Below, in pieces: positions 35,926 to 44,047 of a stretch of 64,000 nt of DNA. The stretch comes from Streptomyces actinomycinicus (lineage in GTDB: Bacteria; Actinomycetota; Actinomycetes; Streptomycetales; Streptomycetaceae), in the NCBI RefSeq assembly GCF_016741775.1, contig NZ_JAERRK010000001.1, positions 124,001 through 188,000 of the forward strand, given 5' to 3'. Positions within the stretch are counted from its first letter, which is position 1, and every line of letters starts with the position of its first letter. The notes beneath the pieces were generated by a model that saw only the letters and a program-made list of their open reading frames with translations, ran no database searches and was not told the origin of the DNA. The position numbers and the translations under genes are program-made.

Positions 35926-37542
35926 TCACATCCGGAAGATGCCGAACTGGGGGTCTCCCAGCGGCGCGTTGGCGCAGGCGGTCAGGGCGAGGCCCAGCAC
36001 CTGACGGGTGTCCAGCGGGTCGATGACGCCGTCGTCCCAGAGCCGGGCGGTGGCGTAGTAGGCGTTGCCCTGGCGCTCGTACTGCGCGCGGATGGGCGCC
36101 TTGAAGGCGTCCTCGTCCTCGGCCGGCCACTGCTCGCCGCGCGCCTCCAGCTGGTCGCGCTTGACCGTGGCGAGGACGCTGGCGGCCTGCTCGCCGCCCA
36201 TGACGGAGATCTTGGCGTTGGGCCACATCCACAGGAAGCGGGGGGAGTAGGCCCGGCCGCACATCGAGTAGTTGCCCGCGCCGTACGAGCCGCCGACCAC
36301 GACGGTCAGCTTCGGCACGCGTGTGCACGCGACGGCGGTCACCATCTTGGCGCCGTGCTTGGCGATGCCGCCCGCCTCGTAGTCCTTGCCGACCATGAAG
36401 CCGGAGATGTTCTGCAGGAACACCAGCGGGATGCCGCGCTGGTCGCACAGCTCGATGAAGTGGGCGCCCTTCTGGGCGGACTCGGCGAACAGGATGCCGT
36501 TGTTGGCGACGATTCCGACCGGGTGGCCGTGGATCCGGGCGAAGCCGGTGATCAGGGTCTGCCCGAACTCGGCCTTGAACTCGGCGAACCGCGAGCCGTC
36601 GACCACGCGCGCGATGATCTCGCGCACGTCGTAGGGGGTGCGGGAGTCGACCGGGACGGCGCCGTACAGCCCGTACGGATCCACCTTGGGCTCCGTGCCG
36701 GGCGTGACCTCCCAGGGGAGGGACCGCCGGGCGGGCAGCGTGGCGACGATGTTCCGGACGATCCGCAGGGCGTGCGCGTCGTCCTCGGCGAGGTGGTCGG
36801 TGACCCCGGAGACCCGCGAGTGCACCTCGCCGCCGCCCAGCTCCTCGGCGGTGACGACCTCGCCGGTGGCGGCCTTCACCAGGGGCGGCCCGCCCAGGAA
36901 GATCGTGCCCTGGTTCCGGACGATCACGGCCTCGTCGCTCATCGCCGGGACGTACGCGCCACCGGCCGTGCACGAGCCGAGGACGGCCGCGATCTGCGGG
37001 ATCCCGGCGCCGGACATCCTGGCCTGGTTGTAGAAGATCCGCCCGAAGTGCTCCCGGTCGGGGAAGACCTCGTCCTGCATCGGCAGGAAGGCACCGCCCG
37101 AGTCCACGAGGTAGACGCAGGGCAGCCGGTTGTCGAGGGCCACCTCCTGGGCGCGGAGGTGCTTCTTCACGGTCATCGGGTAGTACGTGCCGCCCTTGAC
37201 CGTGGCGTCGTTGGCGACGATCACGCACTCGCGCCCGCTGACCCGGCCGATCCCGGCGATCACGCCGGCCGCCGGGGCCTGTCCCTCGTACATCCCGTCG
37301 GCCGCCAGCGGGGCCAGCTCCAGGAAGGGCGAGCCCGGGTCGAGCAGTGTGTCCACCCTGTCCCTGGGCAGCAGCTTGCCGCGCGCGGTGTGCCGGGCAC
37401 GTGCCTTCTCGCCGCCGCCGAGGGCCGCCGCGGCCAGCTTGGCGCGCAGTTCCCCGACGAGTGCGAGGTGGGCCTGTTCATTGGCCCGCCAGGCCTCCGA
37501 CGCGGGATCTGCCGCGCTCGTCAGCTCCGGTGCCTCCTGCAT
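35926..37542 (-). CDS. accD1: Acyl-CoA carboxylase beta (carboxyltransferase) subunit
   Basis: 538 residues. Crotonase-fold carboxyltransferase with an N-terminal half containing [19 protein letters not shown] and a C-terminal half containing [28 protein letters not shown], typical of methylcrotonyl-CoA carboxylase beta chains rather than the propionyl-CoA type. First gene of the block accD1-accA1-hmgL-acyl-CoA dehydrogenase, divergent from the TetR gene with operator-like palindromes in between. Confidence 0.95.
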   Translation of the reverse strand: MQEAPELTSAADPASEAWRANEQAHLALVGELRAKLAAAALGGGEKARARHTARGKLLPRDRVDTLLDPGSPFLELAPLAADGMYEGQAPAAGVIAGIGRVSGRECVIVANDATVKGGTYYPMTVKKHLRAQEVALDNRLPCVYLVDSGGAFLPMQDEVFPDREHFGRIFYNQARMSGAGIPQIAAVLGSCTAGGAYVPAMSDEAVIVRNQGTIFLGGPPLVKAATGEVVTAEELGGGEVHSRVSGVTDHLAEDDAHALRIVRNIVATLPARRSLPWEVTPGTEPKVDPYGLYGAVPVDSRTPYDVREIIARVVDGSRFAEFKAEFGQTLITGFARIHGHPVGIVANNGILFAESAQKGAHFIELCDQRGIPLVFLQNISGFMVGKDYEAGGIAKHGAKMVTAVACTRVPKLTVVVGGSYGAGNYSMCGRAYSPRFLWMWPNAKISVMGGEQAASVLATVKRDQLEARGEQWPAEDEDAFKAPIRAQYERQGNAYYATARLWDDGVIDPLDTRQVLGLALTACANAPLGDPQFGIFRM

Positions 37543-37573
37543 CCTGCGGTCCCCTCACCCGGTGTTCGAACCT

Positions 37574-37589
37574 GTTAATGAGCGTTAAC
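37574..37589. promoter_or_regulatory. TetR operator-like palindrome, site 1
   Basis: GTTAATGAGCGTTAAC is an imperfect palindrome in the accD1-tetR gap, near accD1. It is AT-rich in a very GC-rich region and shares the pattern GTTAA-6-TTAAC with site 2; centres are 28 bases apart. Confidence 0.7.
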
Positions 37590-37601
37590 CATTTCCTTCA
37601 G

Positions 37602-37617
37602 GTTAACGACCGCTAAC
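37602..37617. promoter_or_regulatory. TetR operator-like palindrome, site 2
   Basis: GTTAACGACCGCTAAC (extended GG...CC) lies 23 bases before the tetR ATG. Together with site 1 it suggests the consensus GTTAACGNNCGTTAAC and joint control of both divergent transcripts. Confidence 0.7.
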
Positions 37618-37639
37618 CTCCCTGTCTAGAATTGCCTGC

Positions 37640-38242
37640 ATGGTCACCAGAACCGACGCCACCACCCGCCGCGAGCAGATCCTGAAGGAAGCCGCCCGGC
37701 TCTTCGCCGAACGCGGCTTCCACGGCGTCGGTGTCGACGAGATAGGCGCCGCGGTCGGCATCAGCGGCCCCGGGCTCTACCGGCACTTCCCGGGCAAGGA
37801 CGCGATGCTCGCCGAACTGCTGGTGGGGATCAGTGGCCAGCTGCTGACCGGGGCGAAGCGGCGCCTGGCGGAGGCCGACGGGGTGGCCGCGACCCGGGTC
37901 CTCGACTCGCTCATCGAGGGCCACATCGACTTCGCGCTGGACGACCGGCCGCTGATCACCCTGCACGACCGCGAGCTGGACCGGCTGCGCGACAGCGACC
38001 GCAAGCTGGTCCGCCAGCTGCAGCGGCAGTACGTCGAACTGTGGGTGGAGGTGGTCCGCGAGGTGTACCCCGACCTGACGGAGCCGGCCGCCCGCTCGTC
38101 GGTCCACTCGGTCTTCGGCCTGCTGAACTCCACCCCCCACCTCGGCCGCGCGGGCACCCTCCCCGGCCGGGGGACCACGGCGGCCCTGCTGCACCGGATG
38201 GCGCGCGGGGCTTTCGCGGCGGCGGGCGCCACCGAGGGCTGA
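37640..38242 (+). CDS. TetR-family regulator, probable repressor of the leucine-degradation block
   Basis: 200 residues. N-terminal HTH (about 10-55: RREQILKEAARLFAERGFHGVGVDEIGAAVGISGPGLYRHF) is classical TetR. The C-terminal ligand domain begins LLVGISGQLL. It is divergent from accD1 with two shared palindromes, so repression lifted by an acyl-CoA intermediate is inferred. The stop codon overlaps the first copy of a 44-bp tandem repeat. Confidence 0.92.
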   Translation: MVTRTDATTRREQILKEAARLFAERGFHGVGVDEIGAAVGISGPGLYRHFPGKDAMLAELLVGISGQLLTGAKRRLAEADGVAATRVLDSLIEGHIDFALDDRPLITLHDRELDRLRDSDRKLVRQLQRQYVELWVEVVREVYPDLTEPAARSSVHSVFGLLNSTPHLGRAGTLPGRGTTAALLHRMARGAFAAAGATEG

Positions 38243-38416
38243 GCCCCCGGGCGGCGTCCTCGGCTCCCGCCTGCGCCGGGCACCGAGCCCCCGGGCGGCG
38301 TCCTCGGCTCCCGCCTGCGCCGGGCACCGAGCCCCCGGGCGGCGTCCTCGGCTCCCGCCTGCGCCGGGCACCGAGCCCCCGGGCGGCGCCCCGGGTCCCC
38401 GCCGGTGCCGGGCGGG
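38241..38416. repeat. 44-bp tandem repeat (three exact copies plus a degenerate one)
   Basis: Copies at 38241-38284, 38285-38328 and 38329-38372 appear identical; 38373-38416 is a diverged fourth. Each starts GAGCCCCCGGGCGGCG and ends GCGCCGGGCACC. The array begins within the tetR stop codon. No gene lies inside it. Exact copies point to recent expansion. Confidence 0.95.
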
Positions 38417-38508
38417 TGGCACAGCTCACCCTGGACGCTCACCGTACTCGTCGGTATCTTCGGATGAGCAAGCGCTTAGACATGCCGAAGTACGTGGAGG
38501 TGGCGAAC

Positions 38509-39666
38509 GTGCGCCGTACGGTGTTCAACGAGGATCACGAGGCGTTCCGGGAGACCCTTCGCGCCTTCATCGAGGCCGAGGTCGTTCCGGTCTACGACGA
38601 GTGGTTCGCCGCCGGCCAGGCGCCGCGCGACTTCTACTACAAGCTCGGTGAGCTGGGCATCTTCGGCATCAACGTGCCCGAGGAGTTCGGCGGCGCAGGC
38701 ATGGACAGCCACAAGTTCGAGGCGGTCCTCTACGAGGAGACCGCCCGCGCGGGCGTCCAGTTCGGCGGCTCCGGCGTGCACGTCCTGCTCGCCCTGCCCT
38801 ACATCAAGATGCTCGCCACCGACGAGCAGAAGAAGCGCTTCCTGCCGAAGTTCGTCAGCGGCGAGGAGATGTGGGCCATCGCGATGACGGAGCCGGGCAC
38901 CGGTTCCGACCTCGCGGGCATGAAGTCCACCGCCAAGCTCTCCGAGGACGGCACGCACTACGTCCTCAACGGTGCCAAGACCTTCATCACCGGCGGTGTG
39001 CACGCCGACAAGGTGATCGTCTGCGCCCGAACGGCCGCGCCCACCGCCGAGGACCGCCGCCACGGCATCTCCCTGTTCGCCGTGGACACCAAGTCCGAGG
39101 GCTACTCCGTCGGCCGCAAGCTGGACAAGCTGGGCCTGCGCACCTCCGACACCGCCGAACTGGCCTTCGTCGACGTCAAGGTCCCGGTCGAGGACCTGCT
39201 CGGCGAGGAGAACAAGGGCTTCTACTACCTCGGCCACAACCTGGCCTCCGAGCGCTGGGGCATCGCCTTCGGCGCCTACGCGCAGGCCAAGGCCGCCGTC
39301 CGGTTCGCCAAGCAGTACGTGCAGGAGCGCACCGTCTTCGGCAAGCCGGTCGCCCACTTCCAGAACACCAAGTTCGAGCTGGCCGCCTGCCAGGCCGAGG
39401 TCGACGCCGCCGAGGCGGTCGCCGACCGCGCGACGGAGGCCCTGGACGCCGGTGAGCTGACGCCCGCCGAGGCCGCCTCCGCGAAGCTCTTCTGCACCGA
39501 GGTCGCCCACCGCGTCATCGACCGCTGCCTCCAGCTGCACGGCGGCTACGGCTACATGAACGAGTACCCGATCGCCCGCCTGTACGCGGACAACCGCGTC
39601 AACCGCATCTACGGCGGCACCAGCGAGATCATGAAGTCGATCATCGCCAAGGACATGGGTCTGTAA
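38509..39666 (+). CDS. acdH: Acyl-CoA dehydrogenase (isovaleryl/long-chain type active site)
   Basis: 385 residues from GTG 38509, chosen because GGAGG lies 8 bases upstream and this N-terminus fits the family. An upstream ATG at 38464 would add 15 residues including a TTA codon and has no ribosome site. FAD motifs MTEPGTGSDLAG and KTFITGG are present. The C-terminal motif reads IYGGTSEI, with Gly at the usual catalytic Glu position; the base is instead probably the Glu in NLASERWGIAF, as in isovaleryl-CoA and long-chain enzymes. Likely role in branched or fatty acyl-CoA oxidation. Confidence 0.92.
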   Translation: MRRTVFNEDHEAFRETLRAFIEAEVVPVYDEWFAAGQAPRDFYYKLGELGIFGINVPEEFGGAGMDSHKFEAVLYEETARAGVQFGGSGVHVLLALPYIKMLATDEQKKRFLPKFVSGEEMWAIAMTEPGTGSDLAGMKSTAKLSEDGTHYVLNGAKTFITGGVHADKVIVCARTAAPTAEDRRHGISLFAVDTKSEGYSVGRKLDKLGLRTSDTAELAFVDVKVPVEDLLGEENKGFYYLGHNLASERWGIAFGAYAQAKAAVRFAKQYVQERTVFGKPVAHFQNTKFELAACQAEVDAAEAVADRATEALDAGELTPAEAASAKLFCTEVAHRVIDRCLQLHGGYGYMNEYPIARLYADNRVNRIYGGTSEIMKSIIAKDMGL

Positions 39667-39700
39667 GTCCCCGCCGTCACCGGCCGGTACAACTGACGCC

Positions 39701-40567
39701 ATGAGCCAGGCACTCCAGGATCTCCTCGATCTGCTCGACCTGGAGCAGATCGAGGAGAACATCTTCCGCGGCCAGTCCCGCTCCGCCGTCGTACCCCGCG
39801 TCTTCGGCGGGCAGGTCGCGGCGCAGGCGCTGGTCGCCGCCGGGCGGACGGTCCCCGCGGACCGCCCGGCCCACTCCCTGCACGCCTACTTCCTGCGCCC
39901 CGGCGACCCCGGCGCGCCGATCGTCTACACCGTGGACCGCATCCGCGACGGACGGTCCTTCACCACCCGCCGGGTGGTCGCCGTCCAGCACGGCAAGCCG
40001 ATCTTCCACCTCTCGGCGTCCTTCCAGACGTACGAGGAGGGCCTGGAGCACCAGGCGCCCATGCCGGCCTCGCCCGACCCGGCGACCCTGCCGACCTCCC
40101 AGGAGCGGCTGCGCGGCTACGCCCACCTCGCGCCCGAGGTCGTCGAGAAGTTCCTGGAGGCCCGCGAGGCGATCGACCTCAGGTACGTGGACGAGCCGCC
40201 GTACGGACAGTACGGCGAGGCGCGCGAGCCGCACTCCCAGGTGTGGTTCCGCACCAACGGCAAGCTCGACGACGACCCGTTGCTGCACGTCGTCCTCGCC
40301 ACCTACGTCTCCGACATGACCCTGCTCGACTCCGTGCTGCTCGCACACGGGCGCGGCGGCTGGGCCGTCGGGGACGTCGTGGGCGCCTCCCTGGACCACG
40401 CGATGTGGTTCCACCGGCCCTTCCGTGCCGACGAATGGCTGCTGTACGACCAGGAGTCGCCGTCCGCGCACGGCGGCCGGGGCCTCGGCCAGGCGCGTAT
40501 CTACACCCAGGACGGGCGGCTCGCCATCACGGTCATCCAGGAGGGTGTCGTCCGCGTCCCGAGGTGA
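39701..40567 (+). CDS. tesB: Acyl-CoA thioesterase II
   Basis: 288 residues with a double hotdog fold. Start motif LLDLLDLEQIEENIFRGQS and VFGGQVAAQALVAAGRTV are typical of TesB; the second half carries SLDHAMWFHRPFRADEWLLYDQESPSA. It hydrolyses acyl-CoAs to free acids. It lies 34 bases after acdH on the same strand and may be co-transcribed. Confidence 0.93.
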   Translation: MSQALQDLLDLLDLEQIEENIFRGQSRSAVVPRVFGGQVAAQALVAAGRTVPADRPAHSLHAYFLRPGDPGAPIVYTVDRIRDGRSFTTRRVVAVQHGKPIFHLSASFQTYEEGLEHQAPMPASPDPATLPTSQERLRGYAHLAPEVVEKFLEAREAIDLRYVDEPPYGQYGEAREPHSQVWFRTNGKLDDDPLLHVVLATYVSDMTLLDSVLLAHGRGGWAVGDVVGASLDHAMWFHRPFRADEWLLYDQESPSAHGGRGLGQARIYTQDGRLAITVIQEGVVRVPR

Positions 40568-40628
40568 CCGTGACACGCGTGGTGCTCAAGATGACGAGTG
40601 ACGCAAGCGGGTCTAGGCTCTTTGAGTG

Positions 40629-40810
40629 AAAGCCGCAGCGAACGGCATGCCCCGTACACGGGTTGCCGGAAACCCGGGATCCCCGGTCGCGGCACCCAAG
40701 GCGGGACCACGCGCGGGTGCCGCGGGGGCATAGGTGAATGCGCCGCTTCGTTCATTCCTGCTGCGGGACACCTGAAGACCGCGCCGCGCCTTCCTCAGTG
40801 CTGCGGCGAC
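40629..40810 (+). ncRNA. Structured 5' leader, candidate ydaO-type (c-di-AMP) riboswitch
   Basis: The stretch is closed by GCCGCAGC (40632-40639) and GCTGCGGC (40800-40807), a perfect 8-bp stem. Inside are hairpin-forming segments and GGCGGGACCA...GGGGGCATAGGTGAATGC, resembling the GGGGACC...GGGGTGAAT core of ydaO RNAs. The 3' GACAGCTAACC motif of that class is not seen, so the assignment is tentative. A promoter-like TGACGA/TAGGCT pair (40592/40614, 16-base spacer) lies upstream. It precedes a secreted protein gene, as Streptomyces ydaO riboswitches do. Confidence 0.4.
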
Positions 40811-40874
40811 GGCCATCCACCTCGCACCTTCCCTCAGGGAATCGCGAGAGACGATGGAGATGGAAGGTACTCCC

Positions 40875-41258
40875 ATGCGATCACAGCGCACGAGGCGCCT
40901 TGTCGCGTTGTCCGCCTCCGGCCTGCTGCTGGCCGGCGGAGCCGCGATCGGCACGTCCGGCACAGCCTTTGCCTCCGGACACAGCGACCACAGCTCGTAC
41001 AGCTCGGACTGGGGCGACCACAGCTCGTGGGGCGACGACGATGACGACGACGACTACGGCTGGGGCGGCGGCTACGACGACGACGACGATGACGGCGGCT
41101 ACGGCGGCGACCACGACGGCGGCTACGGCGGCGACCACGGCGGCGGCTATGGCGGCGGTGGCGACCACGGTGGTGGCGGTTACGGCGGCGGCGGTGGCGG
41201 CGGCCACGGTGGCGGCGGTGGCGGCGGCCACGGCGGCGGTGGAGGAGGCGGCCACTGA
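40875..41258 (+). CDS. Secreted Gly/Asp/His-rich low-complexity protein
   Basis: 127 residues. A signal peptide (MRSQRTRRLVALSASGLLLAGG...AFAS) is followed by a mature part made of Ser/Asp/Tyr, runs of Asp (seven in a row), then GDHDGGYGG-type repeats and three G7H blocks, ending in His. Such Asp/His/Gly composition suggests divalent metal binding, or a flexible wall-associated protein; neither is proven. GGAAGG lies 7 bases before ATG 40875. The DNA is a chain of GGC/GAC/CAC codons and is likely length-variable. Confidence 0.75.
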   Translation: MRSQRTRRLVALSASGLLLAGGAAIGTSGTAFASGHSDHSSYSSDWGDHSSWGDDDDDDDYGWGGGYDDDDDDGGYGGDHDGGYGGDHGGGYGGGGDHGGGGYGGGGGGGHGGGGGGGHGGGGGGGH

Positions 41259-41343
41259 TCCGACCACGAACTGATCGCGGTGTGCGGCCCCGTGCGCAGG
41301 GGCCGCATGCCGGCTGCCGCCGTGCTGTGCCGGGTCCGCCGGG

Positions 41344-42132
41344 TCAGGCCAGGTCCGCCGCGGCGAGCAGGTATGCCGTCATCGGGTCGTAGTGGCGGGG
41401 GCTGACCACGTGGTCGTCGAGCGGGACGACCACCTGCACGGTGCCCTCGGCCTCCGCGAGGAAGAGCGCCGGGTCGTTGCAGTCCGCGTACCCGACCGAG
41501 TCCACGCCGTGCTGCCCCGCGTACCCGGCCCAGCCGTGGTCGGCGACCACCAGGTCCGGCAGCGGACGCCCCGCGTGCTCAAGTCCCCCCAGGACGGCCC
41601 GCATCGGCTCTCCGGAGTGGGTGTGCCACAGCGTCGCACCGTGCTCCAGCACGGCCACGTCCGCGAACTGCATGACGTACCCCTCGTCCGTCTGCAGCCC
41701 GTCCGGGATGACGACGATCTCGCAGCCAGCGGCGCGCAGTGCGGCGGCCGTGGCCCGGTGCACGTCCAGCAGGCCGCCCGGGTGCCCGGTCGCGAACAGC
41801 ACCCGCTGGCGCCCCTCGGCCGCCTTGCGCAGCCGTGCCGCCAGGCGGTCGAGGGCGTCCACGGTCAGCTCGGGATCGATGGTGTCCTGCCCGTACCGGT
41901 ACTCGGGGTCGTCGTTGACGCCCACCCGTTCGGCCATGACGGCGAGCACGTCCTGCTCGTCCGTCCAGCGGTCGCCCAGCTCCAGGCCGAACCAGAAGTT
42001 GCGGACACCGTTGGCGAGCTGACGGTAGTGGGAGAGGTTGTTCTCGCGGGGTGTGGCGACGTCCCCCGCGATACGGGTCCTCACCAGGTGGTCGACGAGC
42101 TGGGCGCGGCTGGGTGTCCCGGATATCGGCAT
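41344..42132 (-). CDS. Putative phosphatase-like cytosolic protein
   Basis: 262 residues from ATG 42132. Conserved-looking segments include TPRENNLSHYRQLANG, VLFATGHPGGLLDVH, VADHGWAGYAGQHG and VVPLDDHVVSPRHYDPMTAYLL. From memory, homologues in streptomycetes are annotated as phosphatase; I see no classical phosphatase motif. The GGAGG before 42132 is only one base away, whereas an in-frame ATG at 42174 has AGGGGG at 4 bases, so 14 more residues are possible. Confidence 0.65.
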   Translation of the reverse strand: MPISGTPSRAQLVDHLVRTRIAGDVATPRENNLSHYRQLANGVRNFWFGLELGDRWTDEQDVLAVMAERVGVNDDPEYRYGQDTIDPELTVDALDRLAARLRKAAEGRQRVLFATGHPGGLLDVHRATAAALRAAGCEIVVIPDGLQTDEGYVMQFADVAVLEHGATLWHTHSGEPMRAVLGGLEHAGRPLPDLVVADHGWAGYAGQHGVDSVGYADCNDPALFLAEAEGTVQVVVPLDDHVVSPRHYDPMTAYLLAAADLA

Positions 42133-42209
42133 GCCTCCATTGTGAGGCAGCGCCCCGCCGGGCGTCCTCGGCATATCGCCCCCTGGGACGGGCGTCACCC
42201 GTTCCCTGC

Positions 42210-43856
42210 TCAGCCCTGCCGCAGCGCGAACCACAACTCCATGCGTACGTCCGGATCGTCCAGGTCGGCCTCCAACAGGCCTGCGCACCGGGCGATCCGC
42301 TGCCGCACGGTGTTGCGGTGCACGTCCAGGGCCACCGCGGTGCGGTCCCAACTGCCGTGCAGCGACAGCCAGGTACGCAGGGTCTCGGCGAGCGCGGTCT
42401 GCCCCGCGAGCGGCGCGAGCAGGGCGCGGGCGTGCGACTCGGCGTCGGCCCTGGGCACCAGGTCCTCCAGCGCGGGCCGGGCCGCGTGCCGGACCAGCGG
42501 GGAGCGGGTGGCGCGGGCGCGGGCGAGGGCACGGGCCGCCTGGGTGTCGGCGGCAGGCCAGTCGTGCGGTCCCACCGGGGCGCTGACCCCGAGCGTCCAG
42601 CCGGGCTGCGGCTCCGGTTCCCGTCCGGCCGGCACCAGCACCCGTACGACGTCACGGCCGAGGTCGACCAGCGGTGACCCCAGGGCGGCACCGAGGGCGG
42701 AGGCGGCGACCGCGTCCTGGGGATCGCCCCTGCCGGGGCGCGGCCGGGATCCCGGCCGCGCCCCGCGCTCCGGGCGCGCGTGCACCACGAGCCACCGCCC
42801 GCCGGAGCCCAGCAGGGGAGCCACCTCCGCGGGCGGGGTGCCCAGCAGCAGCCGCACCAGGGCCGAGGAGCGGGCCGCGCCGGCGCCGCTGCGGTGCTCT
42901 CCGGTCAGCAGGGACAGCAGTACGGCGGCGACGGAGGCGATGGTGTGGTCGCCGGGCTCGCGCCGGGGCGTGGCGACGCCGAGCACGAAGCCCTCGCCGG
43001 CGCCGAGCGCGTAGACGGCGAGGTGGGTGGGGCCGAGGGTGTCGGTGGCGGAGGTGGGCAGCGGCCGGGAGGCGGCGGGCGGGCCGCCCGCCACGTGGTC
43101 CGTCGCCCTGGCCGCCGGCCGGACCACCGCGGTCAGCTCCGCCAGCGCCGCGCGCACCCCGTCCGCCGGGTCGCGGCCCGCCGCGGCCAGTTCGGTGCCG
43201 TCGGGACCGTGCAGCGAGGCGTGTCCGCCCAGCCGCTGGGCCAGCTGGCGCAGCACCGAGGGCACCGGGTCCGGGCGGGAGGCCGCGGCCGCGAGGCTCT
43301 GCTGGGCCTCCGTGACCCGGCGCAGCTCGGCCAGGCGGGCCTGGGCCATCAGCTGCCACACCGCGCGGGCCACCCCGGAGAAGGTGGTCTGCGGCGGGAC
43401 CTCCAGCAGCGGCAGGCCGTGGCGGTCGCAGGCGGCGACCAGGGCGCCCGGGACCGTGTCGTGCACCGGCGCCAGCCCGAAGCCGAGGGCGGCGCCGCCC
43501 GCGGCCACGATCCGGGAGACGTAGCCGTCGAAGTAGTCCCCCGGGCTCCCGGCCCCGCTCGGCCGCGGAGCGCCACCCTCCTCCGGTCCGGCCGTCTCCG
43601 GGACGTGCAACCGGGCCGTCTCCGGGGCGTGCAACCGGGCCGTCTCCGGGACGTGCACCCCGGCTGTCAGCAGCAGCTCGCCGCCCAGCAGGTACGGGTA
43701 GGGGTCGGCCATCTCCGAGGTGTGCGCCCAGTGGATCACGATGCCGGGGTGCGAGGGGCCCGCGATCTGCCGCAGGGCGAGATCCTCACGGGCCAGCAGG
43801 GCCGACAGCGGTACCGGTGGGGTCGGTGGGACTGCTGGTGCGATCGTTTCCGGCAT
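42210..43856 (-). CDS. PucR-family transcriptional regulator
   Basis: 548 residues. An N-terminal PucR-type domain (about 15-165: LALRQIAGPSHPGIVIHWAHTSEMADPYPYLLGGELLLTAG) leads to a central GAF/GGDEF-like region and a C-terminal PucR HTH (about 490-545: LSLHGSWDRTAVALDVHRNTVRQRIARCAGLL). It probably controls the divergent symporter-ureohydrolase-ThDP genes. Within the N-terminal domain three 8-residue repeats (VPETARLH type) are encoded by a 24-bp tandem repeat. ATG 43856 is chosen; ATG 43874 is possible. Confidence 0.88.
   Translation of the reverse strand: MPETIAPAVPPTPPVPLSALLAREDLALRQIAGPSHPGIVIHWAHTSEMADPYPYLLGGELLLTAGVHVPETARLHAPETARLHVPETAGPEEGGAPRPSGAGSPGDYFDGYVSRIVAAGGAALGFGLAPVHDTVPGALVAACDRHGLPLLEVPPQTTFSGVARAVWQLMAQARLAELRRVTEAQQSLAAAASRPDPVPSVLRQLAQRLGGHASLHGPDGTELAAAGRDPADGVRAALAELTAVVRPAARATDHVAGGPPAASRPLPTSATDTLGPTHLAVYALGAGEGFVLGVATPRREPGDHTIASVAAVLLSLLTGEHRSGAGAARSSALVRLLLGTPPAEVAPLLGSGGRWLVVHARPERGARPGSRPRPGRGDPQDAVAASALGAALGSPLVDLGRDVVRVLVPAGREPEPQPGWTLGVSAPVGPHDWPAADTQAARALARARATRSPLVRHAARPALEDLVPRADAESHARALLAPLAGQTALAETLRTWLSLHGSWDRTAVALDVHRNTVRQRIARCAGLLEADLDDPDVRMELWFALRQG
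43591..43662. repeat. 24-bp in-frame tandem repeat inside the PucR-type gene
   Basis: Three copies (43591-43614, 43615-43638, 43639-43662) of GCCGTCTCCGGGACGTGCAA-type sequence, the second with one base change and the third diverging at its end. In frame they encode PETARLHV/A repeats in a domain linker. Confidence 0.85.
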
Positions 43857-44047
43857 GGTGTGCACATCCTCCATCCCACCCCGTCCATATGGATGAAACG
43901 TACACTTCGCAGTCGCTTTCCGGCCACCTAGTGTCAAGTCCGGACCGGGAGCCGCGGGTACGGGCGGATGTCCCCGCGATCAGCTCCCGGCACACCCCCA
44001 CGTCTCTGCACGACACGCCACCGGATGTGCGCGAAGGAGGGCCCCAC

